In this document: positions 22,565-34,443 of the stretch, in pieces
Layout of the letters: each line of letters begins with the position of its first letter
How positions within the stretch are numbered: the stretch's first letter is position 1
Assembly: GCA_006503535.1 (NCBI GenBank)
Contig: QYRS01000003.1
Span: forward strand, 1,612,001-1,676,000
DNA length: 64,000 nt
From: Arthrinium phaeospermum
Lineage: Eukaryota; Ascomycota; Sordariomycetes; Amphisphaeriales; Apiosporaceae
Direction of reading: 5' to 3'
Notes under the pieces: model-generated
Databases searched by the model: none
Told to the model about the DNA's origin: nothing
The model's input: the letters and a program-made list of their open reading frames with translations, nothing else
Made by a program: the position numbers and the translations under genes

Positions 22565-23842
22565 CCACGAACGACATCCATCTCTCCAATGTGATATGGC
22601 CCCTGGCAGGGTGAGGCTCACAGAGTCGCAGTCTCCATTGCCTCGGGAGCTGGTATGGGTAGCGGCCGTTGCCGTGGACCGACACATCCCAGCGTCGATA
22701 ATTCCACCACTGAGGTTCTCGGGTCGAATGGCAGGTAGATTAAACCCGCTGCGTTGTGTCGCATTTCAAGCGCGTAGCCCACATTTACTGTGGGGGGTTG
22801 GCAGCACAGTCGTCGATCATGAAACATGACGAGTTTGGATGCAATCAATCGCAAGCGCCCGCTCCCGTTTAGGATGCGACAGGAATTGCCGATGTAATGA
22901 GCAAGGGACCGGCACTCCTACCTCTCATGCCCACAACTTGGGCTCGCAGGCCCACGTCAAACGTCTTGAGCCTCCAATCCACACGTTCATCCCTTCGTGA
23001 TCTCACGATTCCTGGCAACCTGAGGCGGTCCTCCCCACATCTTGGCATCTGTTCCTGGACGACCTCAAGGACAGCGAGCACTGACCCGGCCTCAAGACCC
23101 AGTTATCCAATTTATTCGGAGGTGAGAATGGATGCAGGATGCGACATCAACCCCGAAGCGGCCCCCGAAAGCCTCGAAAGCGTTGCAATGGATGCAACCG
23201 CGCCCCCAGAGATGATCGGCAGTCAAATATAGCTACTAACGGCAGCTTGGCGGTCAGAACCGCTTGACTGGGATTCTGACGACTTTCTCCTTTCTCCTTT
23301 CTGCACTGGTCCTTGGCGGCTCAGAATAGCGACGGTGATTTCCACCTGTCAAATGACAGATTGACTCCCGTACCTTGCATGGAATCTGCAGCTCTGAAAC
23401 ATTGTTCTCTGCGGCGCATGTGCGTGAGCGGCACCCTTCTCATGGCAAGTGTGATGATTTAGCATCACATCGTACGACGGCGGGCTTTTGCATCGAACAA
23501 GTAAAGAACGGGGGAGGAGTTTCGATCCGTGACCCCGGCCACTTGCAAAACACAATGGAGGAGGAGCCTCCGTGGTCAGAGCCTCACTGTGGGTAAAAAT
23601 CTGCCGAGGCTAAGATCCAACGAACCAAGGTCGTTTGATTAATTTTTGATGACATGGAAAACTAGACTTCGGATGAAACGAGAAGGCTTACCCAACCCGT
23701 TGTTCAGCATACCTATGACGTACTATTGCCGAAGGGCACATCGTGAGGGTGCGAGAGAGAGAGGGATGATGCCCAAACGCTCTTGATGGGGTTTTCTGCT
23801 GGCTCTCACGCGTGGAGTACTTCAGTCGGCGGCGCCGTTGTC

Positions 23843-23883
23843 AATGCCGATGCCGATGCCGATGCCGATGCCGACGCCGATGA
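23843..23883 (+). repeat. Tandem hexanucleotide array (GATGCC, ~6 copies)
   Basis: About six to seven copies of GATGCC occur in a row, the last ones degenerate (GACGCC, GATGAA). It lies in the 4-kb spacer and has no coding context. Confidence 0.85.
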
Positions 23884-26207
23884 AGAAGCAGTGTTGGACC
23901 TGTATACTGGCCGGTTCAGGTCGAATCGTAATGAATCATTGCCCAGAATTCGAACATAGGACACTCAAAATGGCTCGGCGACATTCTGGAACCGTCAGAG
24001 TATAGGCATGGATGAACTCACATATAGCGCGCCTGGAAAGATAGAGCTGGAATTGGAAGCTGTACGATCAAGCGTGCCTTGCACGATGTGATATGGAAAA
24101 TAGATTCATTGCATGTACACACCCGAAGTTACTCTCGGGTAAAATGCACGCCCAGTTGACCCGGAAAGGTGACACTGCAACTTGAAATGACCAAGTGATG
24201 TAGGGATACACACGCCTTCTAGGCACGTTGCCGAACATCAAAACATTCAAGTATTTTCCATCACCCCGCTCGGGCCGAGACCAGCCTTCACCCATACATA
24301 CCTAGTACAAGTACCTAACAACTAGCTCCGTTTCTAACAGCATTGGGACAACGAACGTCAATACATCGATTTCCAGTGCCAGGCAAGCTGCCAGGTTGTT
24401 CGCAGTTGTCGTTGATATTGTTTTGGCCAACACGACGCCACATTGCATGCACAAAGCTTGGTAAGCGCCCATCTACCGGTGTGAGAACCCGAGAGCGCCT
24501 CTCAAGCAAGCCAAGTACAACGAACTTGCTATTCGACAACTTGTTCAATGTGACCGGCAGTATTCAGCCGGACTCAATGATCATCACGCTAGATGTTGGA
24601 CCTCTTGGAGGAGAGTGGAATACAGATCTTACTTTGCCAATTCCTTGGGCCACCAGGGATGAGGAGAACATATATATGCCCAGGCTGCCAAAGGGCATTC
24701 CAAGGTAACGGAGGCAAGGGCGGGCTGTTCAGGTAGGTGCGTGGCGTTCGTCGACTGACCTTGGCGTCGCTTGGCATGCCACGATCATCTCAACTCTGCG
24801 GCAGGGCGATTGGTAACTGGACGAAGAGTTGTTCTTCTTGGTCCCCCTAATGCCGGCTGACGGGCTATTCGGGCCATTTCTCCCTTTGACCGAGAGCAGA
24901 ATCCCCATCCGTTCCTTTCTGGCATCGTCGCTTCTTTGGGCGAGACAGCAAAGCTCCAGCGACGTTCAGGCTGAGAGCTTAGTCATGGAAAAGCAAATAA
25001 GGGGTATTAGCCAGGGCGGAACTGCAGGAAACAAAAAGCCACTGCTATGCAGCCCGGCGTCCTCCATTGGCTGCAGAGTCGGCGAGATTACGCAGGCTTT
25101 GCTATGGCTGAACAATTTCCGTCCGTCCTTGCACTGGAAGCCTTATTATTCTTGCTTGGGGCCTTGGAGCTGAACGGGGAGGCTGCGAGGAAGTCCCGCC
25201 AAGCCTGCACTTGATCTAAACCCAGTGATCTGGTTGCTTTAGGCAATATATCCGCTGTGCTCGCCTACGATTCCGCTAATCCTACTGGTCCACTTGACCC
25301 AATGACCTGGCTGCTCTATCAGTGGTAGACAGGTTTCTCCTTTAGAGTTCGAGTTCTAGGCCATTAGCATTGGGGGGACCAGACGCTTGGCACCAGTTAG
25401 CGTGGGCGATATCTACGAACCCCCAGATCCTTGGCATGCAACCATGCCATGGGACCAATGAGATTGGGTCTTGTCAACTATGCCTTCTTCGGGGCGCCAG
25501 CCCGACAGCATCGCATCGCTGGCTCTTGTAAGCTTGCCTCCCCGCAAACTCAACCGCTCGCTACCTATGTGGAACTTTCCCCAGATTCCCCATGGCGGAG
25601 ACACGAGTAGTGAGACGGCAGGGTCTTGAGCTAGACACGACTGCTGACCACCATGGGCAAAAGAAGAGGTACAGTAGACGAGGGCGGCAGATGTTGGCGC
25701 ATCTCAGGTGGCGGTGTCCGCTTTCCCGACTACTGCTGTGCCTGTCCAAGCTGGGCTACCGTTAGGGATGACCATGGCCATAAATGACCGCGGCGAGCTC
25801 TGATTGGAGCCAATACCAGCAACATGATTAAGGGCGAGAAAGTGAGAAACGAACAGGCGAGGGAGAAGTAGCCTTTGCTGCAATGCGAGTGAGTTTCGAC
25901 GGTGAAGGTGCGAGATTCAAGCCAGCCAGGGGGTACACAGCATGTCGACTATCGGTATTCTGCCCCCTTGTCTGGCAGTATGCATGTCTTTAGTTCCCTA
26001 AGCTGCGCCAATGTGCAACCCCAAAGTGCCAATATCCGGTACGTATTGATTCTTTGATGGCTCCAATACTATCACACCTGGGCCTACATCATTCAGCTGG
26101 CCTGGGTCTTCGCAGTTCTAGGAAACATGGAGTATGAGTCGGAGGGTCTGTTCGGACGAATGGCCGCGACGACGCGAGCTAGATAGCAGGATCCCCCCTG
26201 GTACTGC

Positions 26208-26214
26208 ATATAAA
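26208..26214 (+). promoter_or_regulatory. TATA-like box upstream of the ACS transporter
   Basis: TATAAAG occurs about 240 bp before the start codon at 26450. It is a consensus match, but the distance implies a leader of roughly 200 nt. Confidence 0.3.
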
Positions 26215-26449
26215 GAGGCTGCAGCCTCCAATCGGCCCCAATGTGACACCAAAAGCAAGACAACACGAACAACGCGGCAGTCGCAGGGTTTTTGTTTTCT
26301 TTTGCTTTCCCGTCTTGACTAAGACAGCTTAAATACTTAGGTCCAGACTGGGAACACCCTCGCTGGCATTTCTTAGAGGGCCGAGCGACAGCACGTAACT
26401 TCTTCATTCTTTTACTCAAGCCAGTTTTCTTGTAACATCGCATTCCAGG

Positions 26450-28331
26450 ATGGCTGTTCACGATGAGGTCGCCTTTTCGGGCGGCTCCAAGACCCCCAGC
26501 GAGTCGAAAGGAGAGGTCGAAGTCGGCATGATCGAGAACACCACAACGACAGCAGGAGCAGGAGGAAGCAGCGCGCCCTTTGACACGGGCGCGACCAGGC
26601 GGCTCATCCGCAAGATCGACTGGACCCTGATCCCCTTCTTGGCGCTGCTCTACCTGCTGAGCTTCCTGGACCGCACTAACATCGGCAACGCGCGCCTCGC
26701 GGGGCTCGAGAAGTCGCTGGGCATGGACCCCAAGAGCCTAGAGTACAACGTCGCCCTCAGCGTCTTCTTCCCCTGGTATGTCGCCGCCGAGATCCCCTCC
26801 AACCTCGCCATGAAGCGCTTCCGGCCCTCGGTCTGGATCCCCACCATCATGATCGCCTGGGCTGTCTGCTGCACCCTCATGGGCCTCGTCCACAACTACG
26901 CCGGCCTACTCGCTTGTCGCATGGCCCTAGGCATTGCCGAGGGCGGTCTGTTCCCGGGTATCACCTACTAGTGAGTACATAGACGAAACACACACTCTCT
27001 CTCTATCGCCCCTTCCTAGGTGTCTGATTTAGCCTGACATATGTGTGCGCGTTTCCGTAAAGTATTACGCTGTGGTATAGACGTCACGAGTGCGGCCTCA
27101 GAATGGCCATCTTCTTTTCGGCTGCCACCGCAGCCGGCGCATTCGGCGGTCTGTTGGCACGCGGTATTGTGGAACTGGACGGCCGCGCGAATCTCGGTGG
27201 ATGGGCGTGGATTTTCATCATCGAGGGTATCATCACCTTCATCGTGGGTTAGTTACACTACCAGTAGTCGAATTGTCCTCGTCATTTGCCCAAGTGCTCT
27301 GCTAACACTGCAATCTCTGATGAAGCCATTGCTGCTTTCTTCATCATGAACGACTATCCCGATACCGCCAAATTCTTGACAGCCACGGAGAAGAAGGAGG
27401 TCATGCGACGCCTCGAGGAGGATCGCTCATCTCTGGCTGATGAGTTCCACCTGAAGTACTTCTGGGACGCGGTTAAAGATTGGAAGATCTGGGTGCACAT
27501 GTTCATCACCATCGGAATTTACACGCCTCTGTCAGTATACTTCACCACCATTGCCCGCCCGCCCACATGGCGAGGATCGCATGGCTGCCTTCGGTTTCTG
27601 TAGGGAAGGGAATGGATACATACTGACTTCTTGGCTGTGCATCTCAGATACTCCTTCTCCCTCTTCCTCCCGACCATCATCTCCAGCCTGGGCTTCACCA
27701 ACGATAAGACGGCGCAGCTGATGACGGTGCCGCCCTACATTGCCGCGTGTATCTGCTGCATCGGCGGCGGGTACCTGGCCGACCGCCACGGCCAGCGCGG
27801 CATCTACATGATCTTCTTCAACTGCGTCGCCATCTTCGGCTTCATCCTGCAGATCGCCTCGTCCAACAACGCCGTCAAATACGCCGGCACCTTCTTCGCC
27901 GCCATGGGCATCTACCCCAACGTGCCGCAGGGCGTCGCCTGGAACGGCAACAACATCGGCGGGTCGACGAAGCGGGGCGTTGGCATCGGTAAGCTTTCTT
28001 TGAACATGAACTTCATGTGATACTTGATACTCTATACTAACCTCTTCTCTTCTTTTTAGCCATGCACGTCGGCTTCGGCAACCTGGGCGGCGTCATCGCC
28101 GGCTTCCTCTACCAAGCCAAAGACAAGCCCATGTACTACCCGGGCCACGGCACCCTCATCGCCACCGAGGCCATGTCCCTGGTCCTCTGCGTATTCATGA
28201 CCTTCTACCTCCGCCGCGAGAACGCGCGCCGAGACCGCGAGCACAAGGCGCCCTCCGCGTACACGACCGAGGAGCGGCTTCTGGAGCGCGAGAGGGGCGA
28301 CAACGCCTCGTACTTCCGGTACACTATCTAA
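26450..28331 (+). CDS. MFS anion:cation symporter (ACS, allantoate/nicotinate-permease-like), 507 aa
   Basis: Five exons (26450..26970, 27063..27247, 27326..27530, 27648..27988, 28060..28331) join in frame to 507 aa. The introns are 92, 78, 117 and 71 nt. This is a 12-helix plasma-membrane transporter of the Dal5/Tna1 type. The cytosolic N-terminus is followed by the signature RKIDWTLIPFLALLYLLSFL and LDRTNIGNAR. Other hallmarks are GLFPGITYYITLWYRRHE, the central loop with MRRLEEDRSSLADEFHLKYF, and the YLADRHGQRG loop. The family moves organic anions (allantoate, nicotinate, ureidosuccinate, carboxylates) with protons; the substrate here is unknown. It converges on the CYP53-like P450, 564 bp away, which suggests uptake of an aromatic acid. 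That pairing is inference. Confidence 0.9.
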
Positions 28332-28895
28332 TCAATGACTGGATTGGTGTGTGCTCTTTGTGCACGTTTTCTTGACGGGAACTGGGTAGAATCTCGAAGA
28401 AGAAAATCATCATGTATACGATTTACTATGATAATGACAGCCGATTTGGAGGATCGGTGGAGCTAGTGGCCGGATACATGTGTACGTAAATATAGATATA
28501 TAAATATATACTGGACAGGGATGTAGTAGAAACAAGTAGTTGATATGAACTACTGTTATAGAATAATGAGTCAGGTTGATAGGTTAAAATAGGATCAGGC
28601 CCCGAGTTTGCCCCTATCCGCTTGAATCATTGCTCGTCATCCCAACTCGACTTTGCACAAATCATGATCTGCAATGTGCATGATGATACATGGCTATCAG
28701 CAATTACCAAAGCAGCTGCCTTAGTCAGCCATATCCGGGGTTTGGATGACGTGCATGGTTCTGCTACTACATAGGGTACATGCATTGAAAAAGGAGGCTC
28801 TTTTTAAAATTGACGTTGATATTTCTCTAGTCTTCCTAACAAACCAACCAACCCCCAAGTAACTAAAGACGCGCAATTGACTTTCCACAACGTCG
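28332..28895. other. Convergent 3' region between transporter and P450
   Basis: AT-rich sequence with a TATA-rich tract near 28490-28515. It is expected to hold both 3' UTRs. No gene was seen. Confidence 0.5.
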
Positions 28896-30584
28896 TCAAG
28901 AAGACGATGCCCGCAACTTGAGCCCAATTTCCAACCCCAGGGGCTTCCGCAGGAACCCCTCGCGCGTCTCCATGATATCCTGCCGCAGCACGACGTCGTA
29001 CCGCCGCGCCCACGTCGCGCAAATCATCTTCATCTCCATCTCGGCGACGTTGCGGCCGACACAGGCGCGGGGGCCGTAGCTGAACGGAATGAAAGCGTTG
29101 CGCTGGCGGGGTGTGATCTCCCCGAGCCAGCGCTCCGGGCGGTACTCGTTGGCGTCGGGGCCCCAGATCTCCGTGGAGTGGTGGATCGAGTAGGTGGGCA
29201 CGCTGAGGACGGTGCCGGGCGGGAAGTGGTAGCCGCGGATGGTCACGCCCCGCGATCCCGGGGGAACCTCGCGGGGCAGGCCGATACCCGAGGTCGAGTG
29301 GTGGCGCAGCGTCTCGTTGATGACGGCCTCGAGGTACGGCAGGTCCTTGACCTGCTCGAACGAGGGGGCGGTGGTGCCCTCGGGGATGGCCGCGTCCAGC
29401 TCCGCCTGCAGCTTCTGCAGCACACCGGGCGTGCGGGCGATGTGGTAGAGCAGGGCGCAGGAGGAGTTGCTGGTGGTGTCGCTACCGGCGATGAGCTGGG
29501 TCAGCGCCTCGGCGGCGAGCTCCTCGAAGCCTAGAGGCTCCCCCTTCTCGTCTCGGGCCTCCTGCAGCCGCTTCAGCACGTCCGTGCGGTTCTCGTCGGG
29601 CGGGTTCTCCAGCCGGCTCTTGACCCGGGCGATGGCAATGCCCGCCAGGTTTTCAACGGCCTCCATGCCTTGGGTGAAGAATGGGTCTGGAAGCCACGCG
29701 GCATAAGGCTTAAGCTCCGGCAGCGTCCCCAGAGTGGCCGACACCTCGCCGCGGCGGTTGAGGATCTGCACGGCGGGCGCATAGATAGATGGCTTGTTCA
29801 CATCCGTACGAACCTCGGCGATGTCGGCTCCTGCCTCCAACATGCCGAAGGGAGCACCAAAGGCGAGATCTCCGATAGTGTCAAAGGCCACATAGCTGTT
29901 TGTTACTTGGTATCAGCACCCGTAACATTAAAAATTTCGATGAACCAGACCAAACCGCTACTTACTTGAACCACTCGAGACAATCGACTTGGGCATATCC
30001 GTCAGACTGCCGCATCCTCGTGGCAATGTCATCCCACTTCTTGACAAATGTCTCCAAGTTCTGGTGGACGTATGGCTCAAACTGCCCAACCGATTTCGGG
30101 GCAAACGTGTGCGATATGACCTTTCTCTTGCGAGAGTGCTCCGCCCGGTTTCGTGTGTTGAAGAGACCGCGGCGGATAGAGACAAATGCATCATAGAACG
30201 AACTAGGGGACTTGTTAGTAAGATTGCGCAACCCCAAAAATTCGAAAAGCAACTTGTCCTATGCATGTAGTCTTACGATTTCAGGAACCCGTTTCCGTGC
30301 CCATAGATGATCTGGATGGCCTCATCATCCGCAATGCTCACGTGGTTTGGCTGGATCCGGACAACGGGACCGAGTTTCTTGTGAATTTCATCGACAGACA
30401 GGTAGCGCCTGCCCCTTCGGCAGACGTAGAGCAACCAGAGGTTGGTCCAGGAGGCCGGGAACGGGGCGGGGATCTTCCTCAAGTGGCCGAATGTGGTGAA
30501 GTAAGGGACTGCGTAATAGAACACAAGAGCCAAGGGCAGCAAGGCAAGTGCCCAGGGCGAGTAGAACAGGTGTATCAGCGCCAT
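28896..30584 (-). CDS. CYP53: Cytochrome P450, CYP53 family (benzoate 4-monooxygenase-like), 514 aa
   Basis: Three exons (30584..30277, 30202..29966, 29895..28896) join in frame to 514 aa, with introns of 74 and 70 nt. The N-terminal anchor helix (residues ~5-28) points to the ER membrane. Conserved parts are I-helix AGSDTTSN (318-325), K-helix E376-T-L-R379, PERW, and the heme loop FSYGPRACVGRN with Cys460. Long blocks typical of CYP53A are present: GHGNGFLKS, FYDAFVSIRRGLFNTRNRAE, DTIGDLAFGAPFGML and METREGFLRKPLGL. CYP53A enzymes hydroxylate benzoate to 4-hydroxybenzoate, feeding the beta-ketoadipate pathway and detoxifying plant phenolics. The family call is strong; the exact substrate is inferred. 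It converges with an organic-anion transporter. Confidence 0.93.
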
Positions 30585-31547
30585 GCTGAGTCGCTCCGGT
30601 TGAGCTTCAGGCAGTAGGATTGAGGCCCCGGGGGCTTTCGGCAGTTTGTTTGCACTGGATTGCGACGGCGCTACGAGTGATCCTTGTGAGGTTCGGGGGA
30701 GATGGAGAGGGGAAGAGAAGGTTGCTGGTTTACGCTAGATGCTAGGGGTTTGGACACTCTTATAGATTGGTGATGCTCTTGCGGCCAATAACGTGTGCCC
30801 AATATGATGCTTACCTGCTCCTTCTCCTGCTCCGACATCGATATCATCATGTCCCCTCGATCCTAGATGCCGGCATGGCATGTACCCCTCACATGCCCTG
30901 AACCCGCGAAAAGCCTCTCGACGGTGCGTTGCATTTCGCGCTTAGCCAGGGGGCGCGCGTCCGACTCTCCGACTGTGGACTGTGGGTGGGTATGTCACTA
31001 TTGAACAAGTATGGGGAAAGCTGGGGTAGGTACCATCGTTAGTTGCAATGAACTGGAGCATCAACCAGAGTCCCACCCCGGCCAAGCAATGACGATCTAG
31101 CAAGCCATGGCTCGGGAGTGCGCCCGGCAAATCAGGAACACGGCGAGCGGGGGTTCACACAATCGCGAACAGCGAGCCCAGAGTGAATGAACCAGCGAAG
31201 TCCCGTCAGATATTCGGTGGATGTTATCTTAGATGGCCCCAAATCGCCCAGAAATGTGTTTGCGATCCGGAGACTATAAAGACTTGCACAAAAGGCGGGT
31301 AACCTGAGGTCATTTCTGATGCACCTTATTAATACCTATCGATAAGCAAGACACATTTAACTACATGCAACACTGTCACTCTAACCATCATCATTATCAT
31401 CATCAAGAGATGAGACAAAAAAACGAACTTGGCTAGTTCCTGTATTCTCTAGGTTTATGTTTGGATGGAGGCTATCTGGGTACAATGTACAGGACGATCC
31501 TGGGTATCTGTGCTAAAATGAACGACAACAGTGGTGTAGGGAAGCCC
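30585..31547. other. Intergenic, 1 kb
   Basis: Holds the P450 promoter at the left and the protease-like gene's 3' region at the right. No gene is recognised. Confidence 0.5.
30757..30764 (-). promoter_or_regulatory. TATA-like box of the CYP53-like gene
   Basis: The minus strand reads TATAAGAG about 175 bp upstream of the ATG at 30584. The same octamer occurs at a similar distance before the AA9 gene at 22397. Confidence 0.4.
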
Positions 31548-33164
31548 CTAAGCGAGGCCAGAAAGGCCCGACACCAGCAGCACAAGCGAAAGGAGCAACC
31601 CACCACCCACTGGTAGCAACGACGCACCTCCGCTTCCGCCGGTGGGACTTGATGCTGCCCCACCACCGGGAGCTGTTGAAGGCGATTCCGTTCCCGTTCC
31701 CGTGGGGCTTGGCGTCGCACTGGAGCTGGAGACCGGCGTCTCAGTGTTGTTGCCAAACGACACCAGTGACGACTCGGTCGCCTTGTGCTTGATGGGCGCC
31801 ATGCGAATTTCGTAGTGGTCCAGGTCGTACACCACGTACACAGACCGCAGGAACGTATCCCCAAAGCCGCACTTCCCACTCTTCGTATTCTCACACACTC
31901 CAACACCCAGGCGGCAGTAGGGCTTGCCGTTTCTCATCGATGTTTTGCCCGTTCTGGCATCGACATACGTCACCGCCAGGTCCGAAAACGGGACGGAGAC
32001 GTTGACTTGATTCGTTCCATTTCCACCAAAGACGAAGTCCAACGATCCTGGATGCTTCTTTCCCAGGTCACAATCGACTTCGTATCTATCGCTTGCGGAG
32101 TCGTATTTCGAACCAATGGACTCTACGAGGACCTTGAATGCGCTTTGGGGGATGTGAAGGAAGGACGCGCCAAGGTCAAGGTTGGCATGAGCCGGGAACT
32201 CCGATGGCGATGTCGCGTTGAAGGTGCCACTCTTGTTGGTAACGCTTAACGAATCCCACTGGACGACCGGGTCGGTAAATTTCCGCACAATGGGGAGTGT
32301 CTTGAGTTCGCCCTCAAATTTGGCTCGGTCGTACCCCCCAAAGAGGAGGCTACCGGTCGTCGCATCTAATCGCAGTCAGTATCAAAAAGGGGGCAGGATC
32401 GGGCGAAGGATGGGCCAGACGACGTACCAACACCATCCATGTACAAGCTGTATGAACGTCTCTGAATCTTGCCTTGCAAGACGAGCTCGTCCATGATGGT
32501 AGGATACTCCCAGCTGCTGCCGTGCGGGCCCGCGTCGGCGCTGTCGCCATGTCAGCATGTCTGCACCTATTCAGGAGATCCAGTGATTGGACTTACGGGA
32601 AGCCAACGCCGATAATGCCGCGGGTGATTCCGTCAGCCGTATTGGCTACGGCCATGGTGATGTTCTTTAGCACCATGTTGCCGACCTTCAAATCGTCGGC
32701 GAAGTATTGGCCTCGGATTTTGGCGCCGTCCATATAGCTGATCTTGAATTCTGGATACGACGATATGTTGACATAACTCTTCGAGTCGGCAGGCTTGACT
32801 GCGTAACAGGTCAGTTCTCTCGCATGCCATGTAATCGGTTTGCAGCACGGATCTTACACTCTCCGCCCACGCACGAACTCCAGCCACTACACGCGTTGGG
32901 ACCAAAGGCCCAAGTCTCAGCGCTGGCTGAATCGACCTTAAGGACCAAATCCTGCGGTGGATTGCCCATGGAGATGTTGACGGTGAACTGCCCATATCTG
33001 ATGTAGGCGTTGCCCAGTTCCCACGGCACCGTGTCACGCTGGCGCACTGCTTGGCCGGGGTCGCCGTACTGGCGGGCAACAGGCAGCGACACGACGCCTG
33101 CCCCCTCGCTGGCTCGCGCGAAGCCCAGGCAGCATGCGGCCAGCAGTGGAATGAGTATCGTCAT
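31548..33164 (-). CDS. GPI-anchored aspartic protease-like protein with altered active-site motifs, 479 aa
   Basis: Four exons (33164..32858, 32798..32597, 32540..32428, 32365..31548) join in frame to 479 aa; the introns are 59, 56 and 62 nt. The start is the ATG at 33164, not an upstream in-frame TTG. The signal peptide (~1-19) is followed by a two-lobed pepsin fold: YGQFTVNISMGNPPQDLVLKV, SYPEFKISYMDGAKIRGQYF, GIIGVGFP, GSLLFGGYDRAKFEG. A Ser/Thr-rich stalk and a hydrophobic tail (LLPVGGGLLLSLVLLVSGLS) indicate a GPI anchor, as in yapsins. The first catalytic motif is D78-S-A rather than DTG or DSG, and the second is D271-L-G. Both aspartates remain, but the residues that shape the site differ, so activity is doubtful. 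Confidence 0.85.
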
Positions 33165-33236
33165 GGTGCTAGCGATAGCGATAAGCGATAGCAATGCGGG
33201 AAACTCCAAACTGGCATTTGCCGCGCGGTGATGTGG

Positions 33237-33244
33237 TTAATATA
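33237..33244 (-). promoter_or_regulatory. TATA-like box of the aspartic protease-like gene
   Basis: TATATTAA on the minus strand lies 73-80 bp upstream of the ATG at 33164, a good core-promoter position. Confidence 0.4.
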
Positions 33245-34218
33245 GCCGTTCAGCTGGGCCCACCGAGCTACACCTTAGTCTTCTTCGCTTAGGCACCTAT
33301 CGCGACGACCTAGGCAACCGAGGAAGGGGCGCAGCAGATTGGTCAGTCGACTTAGCATGCAGCTTCCTCCCGTCCCGTGGATTTTGCTACTATTAATATT
33401 TTGGGAGTGGAAGTGCCGGTCGCTGCTTCATCGTGAGGCAGAAACTCGCATAGGTAGCAGGTGATCTTGCATCTTTTTTTTGCTTCACTTGGAGGCGCAG
33501 GTTGGCCCATTTGCTTACTATGTACACTAGGATGGCCATTGCACTTCCTCAGCTCAATCCACCGCAAGACCCTTCATTTGGTCTAGTCGCTGTGACTTGG
33601 CAGGAGGCCACAAGAGTTACTGTATCAAAACCTTTGATGCCAATTTCGGCCGTGGCTAGGACTGCACCGCCGACGGATCTCATGGCCAGCCCATAATCTT
33701 CTGAAACTAACGGTGTCGATCTGCATATTCTGTCAGAATAAGAGATATGATATTCTATCGATTCCGCCGTCAAGCTGCCATCCCATTAGCAGTTTTTGCA
33801 TCATATCCTGCCTTTCTTATACTGCCAGGATCGCTTTATCTGGGTTTTACAACACAAAAGCATTGAGCACGCGTTTTCTATACCTAATATTGATCCCAGG
33901 CAAGGACAACTAACCTAACAAATAACGTCGTTAACACGAGAACCCCTGGCATTGAGTACTCTGCAGGTCTTTTTTAACGTCTGAAGCCACTGGACAATGA
34001 CTTGTTGTACTTGCACAATCCTGGAAGAAAGAACATCAAGGACTTGGATCTACAATGAGCTTCAGTCCAAACTACGGCTTGACGGCGCCATACATTTTAG
34101 GGGTTCCTGGCCTTTGTAGCTACTCGGCTCAAATGGACTCAGTTGCGCCGAGAATGTTCTTGCCCGAAGCTATTTGCGCAGTTAATACTCTTTCCCGCAG
34201 CGAGACACTACAGTATTG
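33245..34218. other. Intergenic, about 1 kb
   Basis: No gene is recognised. Short frames are in AT-rich sequence and lack motifs. Confidence 0.5.
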
Positions 34219-34443
34219 ATGGCGAACATGTATCCAGACGCAACTCCGATGAAGCAATGTTCTATGTGCCAAAGGAGATTGAAGCTGGTGTGTTTTGTGG
34301 ACGCGAACGGGAAAAAGTACAGTAAGTGCCTGGCTTGCCGAGAATACGTAAGCCGTGTCCGCAAGGAGGCGGAGAAGAAAGCAGAGAAAGTAGTAGACAA
34401 GAGCCATGGGATTCTAGGTAAGTGGTGGCACAGGAAACGCTAG
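34219..34443 (+). CDS. Small zinc-ribbon-like ORF (CxxC...CxxC), 74 codons, possibly a first exon
   Basis: Starting at the ATG at 34219, this frame encodes CSMCQRRLKLVCFVDANGKK then YSKCLACREYVSRVRKEAEK. Two CxxC pairs flank a short loop, followed by a K/E-rich helix. Fungal proteins often carry such a C..C....F....GK.Y..C..CR pattern as a small zinc-binding module. The last codons read ATT CTA G|GTAAGT, a strong 5' splice site at 34418, so the gene may continue. One in-frame solution adds a micro-exon at 34478-34495 and then joins the frame at 34923 that enters the broken ORF at 34976. That would need a 427-nt intron and is speculative. Confidence 0.4.
   Translation: MANMYPDATPMKQCSMCQRRLKLVCFVDANGKKYSKCLACREYVSRVRKEAEKKAEKVVDKSHGILGKWWHRKR

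Larger units (their letters stand above)
22398..26449. other. Large gene-poor spacer, 4 kb
   Basis: No gene could be supported. Frames of 100-125 codons (around 22.9, 24.3, 24.8 and 26.1 kb) lack domains and splice structure. The left end holds the AA9 promoter. The right end holds the transporter promoter, with TATAAAG at 26208-26214. A hexanucleotide array sits at 23.84 kb. A CNGCN-type motif near 23180 faintly recalls a Zn2Cys6 start but is too short to call. Confidence 0.5.

Noticed and set aside
23130..23235. CNGCN motif suggesting a Zn2Cys6 regulator
   Set aside because: Only one CxxC pair is present. The remaining four cysteines and any continuing frame are missing.
23500..23560. TTTCGATCC sequence resembling the 3' part of a tRNA
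   Set aside because: The putative T-stem halves are not complementary and no D or anticodon arm is found upstream.
25325..25365. GAGTTCGAGTT sequence resembling a tRNA T-arm
   Set aside because: The flanking bases do not pair as a proper T-stem, and no acceptor or anticodon arm could be assembled around it.
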